Of a stretch of 64,000 nucleotides of DNA, positions 9,081 through 18,040 are shown one piece after another; the stretch's first letter is position 1; every line of letters begins with the position of its first letter. The notes beneath the pieces are model-generated. The model was not told the origin of the DNA. It worked only from the letters and a program-made list of their open reading frames with translations, and did not search any database. Source of the stretch: Methylobacterium sp. SyP6R (lineage in GTDB: Bacteria > Pseudomonadota > Alphaproteobacteria > Rhizobiales > Beijerinckiaceae). The stretch is from NCBI RefSeq assembly GCF_019216885.1, contig NZ_JAAQRC020000001.1, positions 1,488,001 through 1,552,000 of the forward strand, written 5' to 3'. Made by a program: the position numbers and the translations under genes.

Positions 9081-9815
9081 ATGGCCTTCCTCGCCCGTCT
9101 CGGATCCCTCGTCCTGCTGCTGGCCGGCTGGTGGCTCCTGAGCCGCACCACCGATCCCCGCACCCTGCCGTCGCCGGAGGCGGTGGCGGGTTTCGTGGTG
9201 CGGGAGGCGGCCTCCGGCGACCTTCTGCGCAACATCGGCATCACGCTGTGGCGGGTCGCGGCCTCGTTCTGCCTCGCCATGGCGACGGGGGCGGTGCTCG
9301 GCATCGCGCTCGGCCGCTCACGAACCGCCGACAGGCTCCTCGACACGCCGCTCCTCGTGCTGCTCAACACCCCGGCGCTCGTCATCACGGTGCTGGCCTA
9401 TATCTGGCTCGGCCTGACCGAGACCGCGGCGATCCTGGCGGTGGCGCTGAACAAGATGCCGAACGTCGCGGTGATCCTGCGCGAGGGCGCCCGCGGCCTC
9501 GATCCCGGCCTCGAGGAGATGGCCCAGGCCTTCCGCTACGACCGCCGCACCTGGATCCGCCACGTGCTCCTGCCCCAGCTCGTGCCCTTCGCGGTGGCGG
9601 CGGCCCGCTCCGGCGTGTCGCTCGCCTGGAAGATCGTGCTGGTGGTCGAGCTGCTCGGCCGCCCGAACGGCGTCGGCTACGCCATCTCGTACTATTTCCA
9701 GCTCTTCGACGTCGCGGCGCTGATCGGCTACAGCCTCGTGTTCAGCGCCGTGATGCTGGCGGTCGACGCCCTGCTGCTCCAGCCCCTGGACGCCCATGCC
9801 CGCCGCTGGCGATAA
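9081..9815 (+). CDS. ABC transporter permease (NitT/TauT family)
   Basis: 244 residues with about six membrane helices. It contains the EAA loop contacting the ATPase: MAQAFRYDRRTWIRHVLLPQ, with the usual Gly position replaced. It starts 15 bases after the binding-protein stop, and its 3' end overlaps the ATPase gene by about 20 bases if that gene starts at 9796. It forms the membrane channel of the importer. Confidence 0.9.
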   Translation: MAFLARLGSLVLLLAGWWLLSRTTDPRTLPSPEAVAGFVVREAASGDLLRNIGITLWRVAASFCLAMATGAVLGIALGRSRTADRLLDTPLLVLLNTPALVITVLAYIWLGLTETAAILAVALNKMPNVAVILREGARGLDPGLEEMAQAFRYDRRTWIRHVLLPQLVPFAVAAARSGVSLAWKIVLVVELLGRPNGVGYAISYYFQLFDVAALIGYSLVFSAVMLAVDALLLQPLDAHARRWR

Positions 9816-10554
9816 GATGCCCGCCGCCGACGCGCTCCTCGCCCTGACAATCCGCCGCAAGGTCTACCGCCCGGCCGGTGCCGAGCCGGTCGAGGCGGTG
9901 CGCGACCTCGCCGTCACGATCGGGCCCGGCGAGACCCTGTGCCTGATCGGCCCGTCGGGGGCGGGCAAGACCACGACCTTGCGCATCCTGCTCGGCCTCG
10001 ACCGCGATTTCGAGGGTGCGCTCGCCACCCGCCCGGATTTGCGCATCGGCATGGTGTTCCAGGAACCGCGGCTCCTGCCCTGGCGCAGTGTCGAGGAGAA
10101 CGTGCGCCTGTCCCTGCCGCGGTCCGAGCGCGGGCAGCCCCTCGACGCCTTGTTCGAGGAACTGGGCCTCGGCCCCTGGCGCGGGCGCTATCCCCGGGCG
10201 CTGTCGCTCGGCATGGCCCGGCGGGTCGCGCTCGCTCGCGCCCTCGCCTTGGCGCCCGGTCTCCTCGTCCTCGACGAGCCCTTCGTCTCCCTCGACGACG
10301 CGGCGGCGGCCTCGTTGCGCGCGGCGGTGTTCGGCAGCGCAGGCTCGCGCGGCGCGGCGGTCTTGATGGTGACCCACAACGTGCCGGAGGCGCTCGCCGT
10401 GGCCGACCGGCTGCTGCTGCTCTCCGGCCGGCCGGCGAGCCTGGCGGCGGAGGTGCCGATCCGGATGCCCAAGGCCGAGCGCGGCCGCGACTGGATGGAG
10501 GCGATACGGCGGGACCTCTCGGCAAAGTATCCCGGAACGGTCGCGGAGGGATGA
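9796..10554 (+). CDS. ABC transporter ATP-binding protein (NitT/TauT family)
   Basis: 252 residues; an ATG at 9817 is an alternative start. Walker A is GPSGAGKTTT, the Q-loop is MVFQEPRLLPWR, Walker B is LLVLDEPFVSLDD, and the switch His is in MVTHNVPEA. The signature is LSLGMARR instead of LSGGQ, a variant also known in some members of this importer family. It powers the importer of the two upstream genes. Confidence 0.92.
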   Translation: MPAAGDKMPAADALLALTIRRKVYRPAGAEPVEAVRDLAVTIGPGETLCLIGPSGAGKTTTLRILLGLDRDFEGALATRPDLRIGMVFQEPRLLPWRSVEENVRLSLPRSERGQPLDALFEELGLGPWRGRYPRALSLGMARRVALARALALAPGLLVLDEPFVSLDDAAAASLRAAVFGSAGSRGAAVLMVTHNVPEALAVADRLLLLSGRPASLAAEVPIRMPKAERGRDWMEAIRRDLSAKYPGTVAEG

Positions 10555-10628
10555 CCGTGCGAAGAGCCCGGCCTTGAGAGGCAGGGCGAATCGATTATCT
10601 TCATCTTGCGCAGTCCCTCGAAGCCGCC

Positions 10629-10880
10629 ATGCCCGCACCCGCCCTCAATCGTTTCGCCGCCGAGGATCGGGCGCTCGTCAGCCCGGCGGAACTCGACGTG
10701 GTGACATTGAAGACTCCCGCCACGAGCGATGACGGGGAGACGGTGCCGGCTGGCGCGACGGGAACGATCGTCGCGGTCTACGGCGATGCGGTGGCGTTCG
10801 GGGTCGAGTTCGAAACTCCCATCCACGCGCTCGCGACGGTCTATCCGCATCAGATCGGCTCGGTCCGGCGGGCCGGGTAG
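10629..10880 (+). CDS. Small DUF4926-like protein
   Basis: 83 residues. The core (VVTLKTPATSDDGETVPAGATGTIVAVYG followed by GVEFETPI) is the small SH3-like beta-barrel pattern seen in DUF4926 proteins. The stop codon abuts the GTG start of the next gene with no gap, implying coupled translation and joint function. Assignment rests on pattern recognition of the PAGATGTIV...VEF block and needs a profile search. Confidence 0.65.
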   Translation: MPAPALNRFAAEDRALVSPAELDVVTLKTPATSDDGETVPAGATGTIVAVYGDAVAFGVEFETPIHALATVYPHQIGSVRRAG

Positions 10881-11222
10881 GTGTTCCCCGGCCCCTGCGA
10901 GCCGCTGGACTTCGTCATCCCCTTTCCGAAGCTCACCCATTATCTCCTGCACGGGGAAGGGGCGGCTCCGGCGAAGGCGAAGTTCTTCATAAAGCACGGT
11001 TTCCATCGGAATGCACCGATTGAACTGGCGCACGCCCTGTGGCGACACGCCAAGCCGGAGCATTCCAGGCCGGCGCGAGTCGTACCCCTGGGGCTGAACC
11101 TCGTCTTCGAGGGCCCGATCTCGACGCCGCGTGGAATCAGGCCCTCCATCCTGTCGGTCTGGCACGTCCCTGCCGACAATCCACGGTACATCGCCAGATT
11201 CGTGACCGCGTACCCGTCCTGA
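10881..11222 (+). CDS. DUF6883-like protein
   Basis: 113 residues starting with GTG immediately after the preceding TAG. It contains the pattern HYLLH...AKAKFFIKHGF near residues 24-45, then ELAHALWRHA and a C-terminal SVWHVPADNPRYIARFVTAYP strand pair. This resembles DUF6883, a small domain met alone and at the ends of larger polymorphic-toxin-like proteins. With its coupled partner it has the size and layout of a two-gene toxin-antitoxin or effector-immunity module, but no activity can be read from the sequence. Confidence 0.62.
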   Translation: MFPGPCEPLDFVIPFPKLTHYLLHGEGAAPAKAKFFIKHGFHRNAPIELAHALWRHAKPEHSRPARVVPLGLNLVFEGPISTPRGIRPSILSVWHVPADNPRYIARFVTAYPS

Positions 11223-11360
11223 ATGGATGCAGCCGGCAGGCCCGCCGGCCCGGGACCGTCACGCCGTGAAGCGGGCAGGGGTTGCGCCGGAAACGCTCCT
11301 CGCCGGCCCACCCGGCTGCTACAGCACCGGCAAAGCCATAAGCGATTCGAGGACGCGCCC

Positions 11361-12590
11361 GTGCCGACCCAAGCGATGCCCGCCGACGGGCTCGATTCCG
11401 CCGCCGCCTGGCGCCGCCTCGTCGTCGCCGTGCTGCTCTCCACCATCGGCGGCGTCGGCATGTGGTCGGTGGTGGTGGTGCTGCCCGCGGTGCAGGCGGA
11501 ATTCGGCGCCGCCCGGGGGGCCGCCGCCTTGCCCTACACCCTCACGATGGTCGGCTTCGCCTTCGGCGGCGTGCTGATGGGGCGGCTCGCCGACCGGTTC
11601 GGCATCCTGGCGCCGCTGGTGCTCGGCGGGGTGTGCCTGTTCCTCGGCTACGGCGCCACCGCGCTCTCGACGAGCCTGTGGCAGTTCGCGCTCGCGCACG
11701 GGATCCTGATCGGGCTCTTGGGCTCGTCGGCCGCCTTCGGGCCGCTGATGGCCGACATCTCGCTGTGGTTCGCGCGCCGGCGCGGCATCGCGGTCTCGAT
11801 CTGCGCCGCGGGCAACTACCTCGCCGGCACGATCTGGCCGCCGCTCGTCCAGCACGCGGTGTCGGCCCATGGCTGGCGCGCCACGCAAGCCGGCATCGGC
11901 CTGTTCTGCCTCGCCACCATGCTGCCGCTCGCCCTGCTGCTGCGCCGGCGTCCGCCGGTGGCGAGCGTCGAACGGGGCAGGATCGCGGGGGCGGGCGGCA
12001 CGCTCGGCCTGCCGCCCTCCGTCCTCCAGGGCCTGCTGGTGGTGGCGGGGCTGGCCTGCTGCGTCGCCATGTCGATGCCGCAGGTCCACATCGTCGCCTA
12101 TTGCGGCGATCTCGGCTACGGCGTCGCCCGGGGCGCCGAGATGCTGTCCCTGATGCTCGGCTTCGGCATCGTCAGCCGGGTCGCCTCCGGCTTCCTCGCC
12201 GACCGGATCGGTGGCTTGCCGACGCTGCTGGTCGGCTCGGTGCTCCAGGGCGTGGCGCTGCTGCTCTACCTCGCCTTCGACGGGCTGACCTCGCTCTACG
12301 TGATCTCGGCCCTGTTCGGCCTGTTCCAGGGCGGCATCGTGCCGGCCTACGCGATCATCGTGCGCGAGCTGTTTCCGGCGAGCGAGGCCGGGGGCCGGGT
12401 CGGGGTGGTCCTGATGGCGACCCTGTTCGGCATGGCGCTCGGCGGCTGGCTCTCGGGCGTGATCTTCGATCTCAGCGGCTCCTACACGGCGGCCTTCGCC
12501 AACGGGATCGGCTGGAACCTGCTCAACGTCGCCATCTCGCTCTGGCTGGTGCAGCGCCGGGCGGGGCAGGGGCGGCAGGCGCTCGCCTGA
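11361..12590 (+). CDS. MFS transporter (monocarboxylate-type)
   Basis: 409 residues from GTG 11361 (ATG 11376 is also possible; the frame is open further upstream but that stretch is Pro/Gly/Arg-rich). Twelve membrane helices; the loop 2-3 motif is GRLADRFG (GxLaDrfG). The second half has the repeat copy FLADRIGGLPTLLVGS. The helix pattern resembles the monocarboxylate/oxalate-formate branch of the superfamily. The substrate is unknown. There is no operon partner. Confidence 0.85.
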   Translation: MPTQAMPADGLDSAAAWRRLVVAVLLSTIGGVGMWSVVVVLPAVQAEFGAARGAAALPYTLTMVGFAFGGVLMGRLADRFGILAPLVLGGVCLFLGYGATALSTSLWQFALAHGILIGLLGSSAAFGPLMADISLWFARRRGIAVSICAAGNYLAGTIWPPLVQHAVSAHGWRATQAGIGLFCLATMLPLALLLRRRPPVASVERGRIAGAGGTLGLPPSVLQGLLVVAGLACCVAMSMPQVHIVAYCGDLGYGVARGAEMLSLMLGFGIVSRVASGFLADRIGGLPTLLVGSVLQGVALLLYLAFDGLTSLYVISALFGLFQGGIVPAYAIIVRELFPASEAGGRVGVVLMATLFGMALGGWLSGVIFDLSGSYTAAFANGIGWNLLNVAISLWLVQRRAGQGRQALA

Positions 12591-12900
12591 CGCCAGGGGC
12601 GGCCCCAGTCGAGGCCCGGTTCGACTGGGCGACACTGCGGCAGGAACCCGCCGGGATTTCGGCCGTTCGAAGTCCATTGCAGTTCCACCACGATCCGGCA
12701 TCAATCAAGCGATGCAGTCACTCCAGCCAATCAGCGCCGTGGTGCGAAATGTCACCGCGGCGTCGCATGCCCGTGTTTACCGTTTTCGCAACCGACACGC
12801 TTCGATCACGCAACTCTTCGAGCCCTGGCGACTTATCCATGGCAAGAGAGACAGCGGCCCCGGAGCGACGTCGCCGGACGTGCCGCACGGCCTTCAACCG
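12591..12900. other. 310-bp gap without a recognised feature
   Basis: One frame is open from 12712 into the next gene, but its composition is unlike the protein-coding neighbours. I see no repeat, hairpin or terminator here. It presumably carries the promoter of the small secreted protein gene. Confidence 0.4.
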
Positions 12901-12915
12901 ATGGGATCACCGATC

Positions 12916-13182
12916 ATGCGTGCGCGTTCCTGCGCCCGACTGCCCTTGCTCACCCTTCTGGCCGCCCTTGTCACGGCCGGCGCCCCGCTCTCTGCGAGCG
13001 CCGCGCCCGCGGTCGACAAGGCGCCGAAGGCCGCATCGGGCACCACCCGCGACGTCGCCGCGACATCGAGCGTCGCCACGCCCGCCACGGAGGCCGACGA
13101 CGCCCAGTGCTCGACCTCGCGCAAGAAGCTGTTCGTCGACGGCGAGGGCTGGATCGTGCGGCGGGTGACGACCTGCCGGTGA
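12916..13182 (+). CDS. Small secreted hypothetical protein
   Basis: 88 residues. An Arg-rich start and Leu/Ala core with a likely cleavage after LSASA make a clear signal peptide. A Thr/Ala-rich spacer leads to a conserved-looking C-terminus (CSTSRKKLFVDGEGWIVRRV, then TTCR) with two cysteines that could pair. ATG 12916 is chosen because the signal peptide begins there; ATG 12901 would add five residues. A strong terminator follows. Function unknown. Confidence 0.72.
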   Translation: MRARSCARLPLLTLLAALVTAGAPLSASAAPAVDKAPKAASGTTRDVAATSSVATPATEADDAQCSTSRKKLFVDGEGWIVRRVTTCR

Positions 13183-13207
13183 CCGCACGCGTCTGAACGG
13201 TGTTCGG

Positions 13208-13236
13208 GGCCCGTCTCGGTGAGGCGGGCCTTTTTT
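13208..13236 (+). terminator. Intrinsic terminator of the small secreted protein gene
   Basis: A 10-bp stem ggcccgtctc/gaggcgggcc with loop ggt (one G-T pair) followed directly by TTTTTT, 26 bases after the stop codon at 13182. Confidence 0.85.
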
Positions 13237-13302
13237 CGTGGATGGGCCGTTTCCTTGCCATCGCTGGTCCCGACTTTGCGCGACGGTCCTGAACCCCTCC
13301 GA

Positions 13303-13342
13303 GTCATCCCGGGTTCCGGGCTGCGCCGGGCCCCAGGATGAC
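13303..13342. repeat. Short (40-bp) copy of the dispersed GTCATCCCGGG palindromic element
   Basis: Begins gtcatcccggg and ends ccccaggatgac. Both ends of the longer elements seen at 20988, 37170 and 39744 are present here, joined by a few bases and lacking the central segment. Confidence 0.7.
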
Positions 13343-13394
13343 CGTCGAGGACGAGAGCGGCGTCGGTTCCCCCTGCGGGGATGCCCCGAAAACG

Positions 13395-13432
13395 AGAGGG
13401 GCGCCCGCAGCCTTCGCCGCGGGCGCCCCTCT
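13395..13432 (-). terminator. Terminator-like hairpin after the MHS transporter
   Basis: A 14-bp perfect stem agaggggcgcccgc/gcgggcgcccctct with a 10-base loop, located 20 bases past the transporter stop. Read on the minus strand it is followed by CGTTTTCG; read on the plus strand by TTTA. It probably works in both directions. Confidence 0.7.
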
Positions 13433-13452
13433 TTAGTCCATCATCCTCGACT

Positions 13453-15153
13453 TCAGTGCGCGGCGGTGTCCCGCTCGTCGAAGATGTCCCGGTCCTTGGT
13501 CTCGGGCACCAGCAGCAGGCCAAGCACGAAGGTCATCAGCGCGATGACGATCGGGTACCAGAGGCCGTAATAGATGTCGCCGGTCTGGGCCACCATGGCG
13601 AAGGCGGTGGCGGGGAGCAGGCCGCCGAACCAGCCGTTGCCGATATGGTAGGGCAGGGACATCGAGGTGTAGCGGATCCGGGTCGGGAACAGTTCGACCA
13701 GGGCCGCGGCGATCGGGCCGTAGACCATCGTGACGAAGAGCACGAGGACGAACAGCAGCCCGATCACGCCGGCCACCTGCGGCCGGAAGATGTCGAACGG
13801 GTTCGCCATCTTGACGACCTGCGCGTCGCCCGCCTTCGGGTAGCCCGCCGCCTGGAGCGCGCCCGCCGCCGCCTTGTTGAACTCCGCCGCCGGAGCGCCC
13901 GCCGCGAACGGGACCTCGGTACCGTTGATCCGCACGACCGTCGGCTGGCCGGCCGGGGCGGCCTCGGTGGAGTAGCGCACCGAGGACTTGGCGAGGTAGT
14001 CGCGGGCCAGATCGCAGGGCGCCGAGAACACCCGTGTGCCGACGGGGTTGAACAGGCTGCCGCACTGGGCCGGATCGGCGACGACCGTGACCTTGACGTT
14101 TTCGATCGCCTTCTCGAGGGCGGGGTTGGCCAGCGTGGTGATCTGCTTGAACACCGGGAAGAAGCTGAGCGCCGCGATCAGGCATCCGGCGAGGATGATC
14201 GGTTTGCGGCCGATCTTGTCCGACAGCCAGCCGAACACCACGAAGAAGCCGGTGCCGAGCAGCAGCGCCCAGGCGATCAGGAGGTTGGCGGTGTAGCCGT
14301 CGACCTTCAGGATCGATTGCAGGAAGAACAGGGCGTAGAACTGGCCAGTGTACCAGACCACGCCCTGGCCGGCGACGAGGCCGAGCAGCGCGATCAGCGC
14401 GATCTTGGCGTTGCGCCACTTGCCGAAGGCCTCGGTCAGCGGGGCCTTGGAGGTCTTGCCCTCGTCCTTCATGCGCTGGAAGGCGGGCGATTCGCTGAGC
14501 TGGAGACGGATCCAGAGCGAGATGCCGAGCAGCAGCACCGAGACCAGGAACGGGATGCGCCAGCCCCATTCGGCGAAGGCGGCCTCGCCGGTGAAGGAGC
14601 GCACCGCCAGGATCACGATCAGCGACAGGAACAGGCCGAGCGTCGCCGTGGTCTGGATCCAGCTGGTATAGAAGCCGCGCCGTCCCTGCGGGGCGTGCTC
14701 GGCGACGTAGGTCGCCGCCCCGCCATACTCGCCGCCGAGCGCCAGCCCTTGCGCGAGGCGCAGCACGATCAGGATGATCGGCGCCGCGATGCCGATCTGC
14801 GCGGCATTGGGCAGGATGCCGACGATGAAGGTCGACAGGCCCATGATCAGGATGGTGACGAGGAAGGTGTATTTGCGCCCGACGATGTCGCCGACGCGCC
14901 CGAACACCAGGGCGCCGAACGGCCGCACCAGGAAGCCCGCCGCGAAGGCGAGCAGCGCGAAGATGTCCCGGGTCGCCGGCGGGTAGGACGAGAAGAATTG
15001 CGCGCCGATGATGCCGGCGAGCGAACCGTAGAGGTAGAAGTCGTACCACTCGAACACGGTGCCGAGGGAGGAGGCCAGGATGACCTTCTTCTCCTCCCGC
15101 GTCATCGGGCGCGCGGCATCGCCGCTTTGCCCGAGGGCGGCTGAGCTTGCCAT
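13453..15153 (-). CDS. MHS-family MFS transporter with a large periplasmic insertion
   Basis: 566 residues. ATG 15153 is preceded by a strong ribosome-binding site (aggagga). The start of the membrane part, LASSLGTVFEWYDFYLYGS, is the hallmark of metabolite:H+ symporters (ShiA, KgtP, ProP). The loop motif is FGRVGDIVGRKYTFL and RLAQGLALGGEYGGA follows. Between helices near residues 338 and 450 lies a hydrophilic insertion of about 110 residues with two cysteines (AQCGSL, SAPCDL), much longer than the usual loop. The substrate is unknown, probably an organic acid or betaine-like compound. There are no operon partners. Confidence 0.9.
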   Translation of the reverse strand: MASSAALGQSGDAARPMTREEKKVILASSLGTVFEWYDFYLYGSLAGIIGAQFFSSYPPATRDIFALLAFAAGFLVRPFGALVFGRVGDIVGRKYTFLVTILIMGLSTFIVGILPNAAQIGIAAPIILIVLRLAQGLALGGEYGGAATYVAEHAPQGRRGFYTSWIQTTATLGLFLSLIVILAVRSFTGEAAFAEWGWRIPFLVSVLLLGISLWIRLQLSESPAFQRMKDEGKTSKAPLTEAFGKWRNAKIALIALLGLVAGQGVVWYTGQFYALFFLQSILKVDGYTANLLIAWALLLGTGFFVVFGWLSDKIGRKPIILAGCLIAALSFFPVFKQITTLANPALEKAIENVKVTVVADPAQCGSLFNPVGTRVFSAPCDLARDYLAKSSVRYSTEAAPAGQPTVVRINGTEVPFAAGAPAAEFNKAAAGALQAAGYPKAGDAQVVKMANPFDIFRPQVAGVIGLLFVLVLFVTMVYGPIAAALVELFPTRIRYTSMSLPYHIGNGWFGGLLPATAFAMVAQTGDIYYGLWYPIVIALMTFVLGLLLVPETKDRDIFDERDTAAH

Positions 15154-15804
15154 GGGGTGTTCCTCCTGTGAGGGCGTTTCCGTAAGGGACGGCACGCGTC
15201 GCCCGCGCGAATCTTCGCCGCGTCGAGGTCGTCGCGTTTCAGGTGAACCGGGTGGCGGCGCCTTTTGCGCCGGGCGGGGGGATGGGAACCGCCCGCTCGC
15301 GCGTGATCCGCCGCCGACACGAATCGTTAAGCCAGCCGTGCGTCGCGGCCCATCCGACAATTCGTCGTGAGACTTAGGTCGTGAGACTTCCGTCGGGGGC
15401 CCGAACCGCGATCGGCTCGCCTCCAAGAGGCGTGGTTGCACGATGACGGGTTGCATGACGCGGGGCGCAGACGGAAGGCGGGCATTGCCAAACGGGCCTC
15501 ATGCCCGATGGTGTCCGGCGTTCCGGCGCATCGCCTTCTCGGATTTCGCGATTCGTCCCCCCACGGGCAAGGCCCTGCACGACCTCTCGTGAACGGATCG
15601 GGGCCTTGTGCCGGAGGCCGCGAGCGGCGCTCCGCAGGGTCGAGCCGTGACCTGGAGCCAAAAGACCCGTCGACTCGACGGCAGGCGACTCCGCTCGCGC
15701 CCCGAAGCAATCCTTCGAAGGGTGCAATTTCACGATCCAGCAGAATTCTGTATCGCCGAACATCGCGGCACTTACGGCGACGGACCGCGACGCGTGGTGC
15801 CATC
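15154..15804. other. 651-bp intergenic region with a short direct repeat
   Basis: This region lies between divergent genes (the transporter on minus, a membrane protein on plus). It holds a direct repeat gtcgtgagactt at 15364-15375 and 15378-15389, possibly paired regulator half-sites. Nothing else stands out. Open frames here have no recognisable protein character. Confidence 0.4.
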
Positions 15805-16344
15805 ATGAATCTGCTCGCGAGCTTCGCACCCTTCTTCGCCTTCGCGATCCTCATCCATCTCGATCACGTCGCGGCGGCCTTGTGGGCGGGAGCGGCCGTC
15901 GCCGCCGCCCTCCTCCTGCGGGACCGCCTGGTCCGCCATCGATCCTTCAAGATCCTGGAGGTCGGCACGCTCGTCCTGTTCGCCGGCCTGGCGGTCTACA
16001 CGCGGGTCACGGGGCAATCATGGACGATCCCGGCGGTGCGCCTCGTCGTCGATGCGGGTCTGCTCCTCATCGTGCTCGCGTCGCTGGCGATCGGGCAGCC
16101 GTTCACGCTCCAGTATGCGCGGGAGACGACGCCGCCGGAGGTCTGGGGTACCGCGCCATTCCGGCAGGTCAACCGCACCATCACCCTCGTCTGGGCGGCC
16201 GCGTTCGCGGTGCTCGTCCTGGCCGATGCGGCGATGGTCTCCGTGCCGGAGATCCCCCGGCGCATCGACATCCTCGCGACGGTGCTCGCGCTGGTAGGTG
16301 CTTACAAGTTCACGGTCCGCGCGACAGCGCAGGCCACGCAATGA
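15805..16344 (+). CDS. Polytopic membrane protein of unknown function
   Basis: 179 residues with about five or six hydrophobic helices (roughly residues 4-25, 28-42, 52-66, 76-97, 127-147, 157-173). A charged loop RETTPPEVWGTAPFRQVNRTIT precedes helix 5. No catalytic motif or named family is recognised. The start ATG 15805 begins the first hydrophobic segment. Confidence 0.65.
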   Translation: MNLLASFAPFFAFAILIHLDHVAAALWAGAAVAAALLLRDRLVRHRSFKILEVGTLVLFAGLAVYTRVTGQSWTIPAVRLVVDAGLLLIVLASLAIGQPFTLQYARETTPPEVWGTAPFRQVNRTITLVWAAAFAVLVLADAAMVSVPEIPRRIDILATVLALVGAYKFTVRATAQATQ

Positions 16345-16510
16345 CCGCCGCCGCCCCGGCGGCTATCCGCATGATCGATCCGGTCGGGTTGCAGACCCCG
16401 GCCCCCGGGCATCCGCACTCTGCCACGGCTGGCGCAGCTCCCCCGTGGGAACGAGGATGGCACCCCGGCATTGATCCTCGAGCCAGTGCCGGGAGCCGGG
16501 AAGACACATC

Positions 16511-16975
16511 ATGCGTCGCGACCTGATCGTCCTCACCCTCGCCGCCACCCTGGTGGGCGCCGGCGCCGAGGCGCAGCCGCTGCGCGGCCCCGGGGGCCCG
16601 AGCGCGCGTCCTCATTTCGCGCCCGTGCAAGGCGGCCGCGCCGCGATCTACGACGTCCGCGGGCGGCACGGCCGGGGCGGTGCTTTTCATGGACGGCGCT
16701 TCGCCGCCTATGGCGGCACCACCTTCGCCGCGCCCCTCGGCGTCTACGGTGCGAACGGCGTGCTGGAGCCCGGCCTCGTCGCCGAGCCGTACTTCAAGCT
16801 GCCGCGGCCGAGCGAACTCGTTCCCTCCGCCTGGGGCGAGGGCACCTACGGCATCCCGACCGTCGCCGGCATCCCGCCCCAGCCGAAGGCCGATCCGGTC
16901 CTCTACGTCATCAACGGCGGCGAGCGCCAGGTCGGCGGCGCCCGGGTGATCTCCGTCCAGGCGCCGCGGCGGTAG
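16511..16975 (+). CDS. Secreted Gly/Pro-rich hypothetical protein
   Basis: 154 residues. The signal peptide RRDLIVLTLAATLVGAGAEA is followed by a Gly/Arg/His-rich segment and a conserved-looking core (LPRPSELVPSAWGEGTYGIP, then YVINGGERQVGGARVISV). No domain is recognised. The last codons and the TAG stop lie inside a 20-bp tandem repeat (16961-17060). Confidence 0.68.
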   Translation: MRRDLIVLTLAATLVGAGAEAQPLRGPGGPSARPHFAPVQGGRAAIYDVRGRHGRGGAFHGRRFAAYGGTTFAAPLGVYGANGVLEPGLVAEPYFKLPRPSELVPSAWGEGTYGIPTVAGIPPQPKADPVLYVINGGERQVGGARVISVQAPRR

Positions 16976-17060
16976 GAAACCGGCCGCGGCGGTAGGAAAC
17001 CGGCCGCGGCGGTAGCGGACCCGTCGTGCCGGTTACGGGCATACCGCGGCGGTAGGATGC
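16961..17060. repeat. 20-bp tandem repeat spanning a stop codon
   Basis: Three contiguous units (16961-16980, 16981-17000, 17001-17020) share the core ccgcggcggtag; the first two share ccgcggcggtaggaaac. A fourth, separated unit lies at 17042-17060. The TAG of the secreted protein gene at 16973-16975 is the tag of unit one. Confidence 0.85.
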
Positions 17061-17205
17061 AAGAACCGGTATAGCGGCCGCGGGCGCTCGCCTGTGCGGC
17101 CGCGATTTGTTATGGCGGACGGGTGATGCCGACCCAAGCCCCCGCGCCGCCGCCGCAGAGCCGGATTCCCGCTCGCACCAGGCGTCCGCGCCCTCGCACG
17201 AGCCG

Positions 17206-17994
17206 ATGAGGCTGCGCGCCGACATGTCCGATCCGGCCGAGGCCGCCTTGCCGGCCCCGGACGAGGCTGCCGCCCTGCGGCGGGAGGTCGAGACCTTGCG
17301 CCGGGCCTTGGCCGAGCGCGACGCCTTCCTGGCCGGCGTGGCGCACGAATTGCGCAACCCGATGACCCCGATCCTCGGCCAGGTCGAGCGGCTGCTGGCG
17401 ACCTCGGAGCGCGAGGCGCCGGAGGGACGGGTGGCGCAGGGGCTGGCGCAGCTGCGCTGGCTCGTCGAGCGCTACGTCCGCCGGGCGACGACCCTCCTCG
17501 ACGTGTCCCGGGTCCAGGCCGGGCAGCTGGCGCTGCTCGCCGCCCCCGTGCCGCTGGCCGAGGTGGCGGCGGAGGTGGTGGCGTCCTTGAGCCCGATGGC
17601 GGCCCATGCCGGCAGCGCGATTACGGTCTCGGTGCCGGACGACCTGGTGCTGTCCTGCGAGCGCCTCGCCCTCGACCAGATCCTCGACAACCTGGTCACC
17701 AACGCGATCAAGTACGGCGACGGCAGCGCGATCACGGTCTCAGGTCTGCGGGACGGCGCCGTGGCGCGGATCCGGGTGAGCGACCGCGGCATCGGCATCC
17801 GGCAAGCCGACCAGGCCCGGATCTTCGAGCGCTTCGAGCGGGCGGTGGGCGATCCCAGCCTGGCGCCGGCCGGCTTCGGGGTCGGCCTGTGGCTGGTGCG
17901 CCGCCTCGCCGAGGCGATGGGCGGCGGCGTCTCGCTCGACAGTCGCCCTGGCGAAGGCGCGACCTTCACGGTAACGCTTCCCCTCCACGCGTAG
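17206..17994 (+). CDS. Sensor histidine kinase without a membrane segment
   Basis: 262 residues from ATG 17206; ATG 17224 and a TTG at 17107 are alternatives. A short coiled coil (DEAAALRREVETLRRALAER) leads into the H-box VAHELRNPMTPI (His47). This is followed by the N-box DQILDNLVTNAIKYG, the G1 box VSDRGIGI and the G2 box GVGLWLVRRLAE. No sensor or membrane domain is present, so the input must come through a partner. The KaiC-like ATPase gene follows after 46 bases and a lone receiver comes after that, making a plausible three-protein pathway. Confidence 0.9.
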   Translation: MRLRADMSDPAEAALPAPDEAAALRREVETLRRALAERDAFLAGVAHELRNPMTPILGQVERLLATSEREAPEGRVAQGLAQLRWLVERYVRRATTLLDVSRVQAGQLALLAAPVPLAEVAAEVVASLSPMAAHAGSAITVSVPDDLVLSCERLALDQILDNLVTNAIKYGDGSAITVSGLRDGAVARIRVSDRGIGIRQADQARIFERFERAVGDPSLAPAGFGVGLWLVRRLAEAMGGGVSLDSRPGEGATFTVTLPLHA

Positions 17995-18040
17995 GCGATC
18001 CACGATCGCGAACAGCCGAGAGCCGGCGAGAGAGTACGAC

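Noticed and set aside
13381..15144. A 587-codon plus-strand frame opposite the MHS transporter
   Set aside because: It mirrors the transporter codon structure and is rich in Asp/Gln/Glu/Arg with no fold-like pattern; the minus strand holds the real gene with a strong ribosome-binding site.
16961..17060. CRISPR-like short array
   Set aside because: Units are contiguous with no spacers; a simple tandem repeat.
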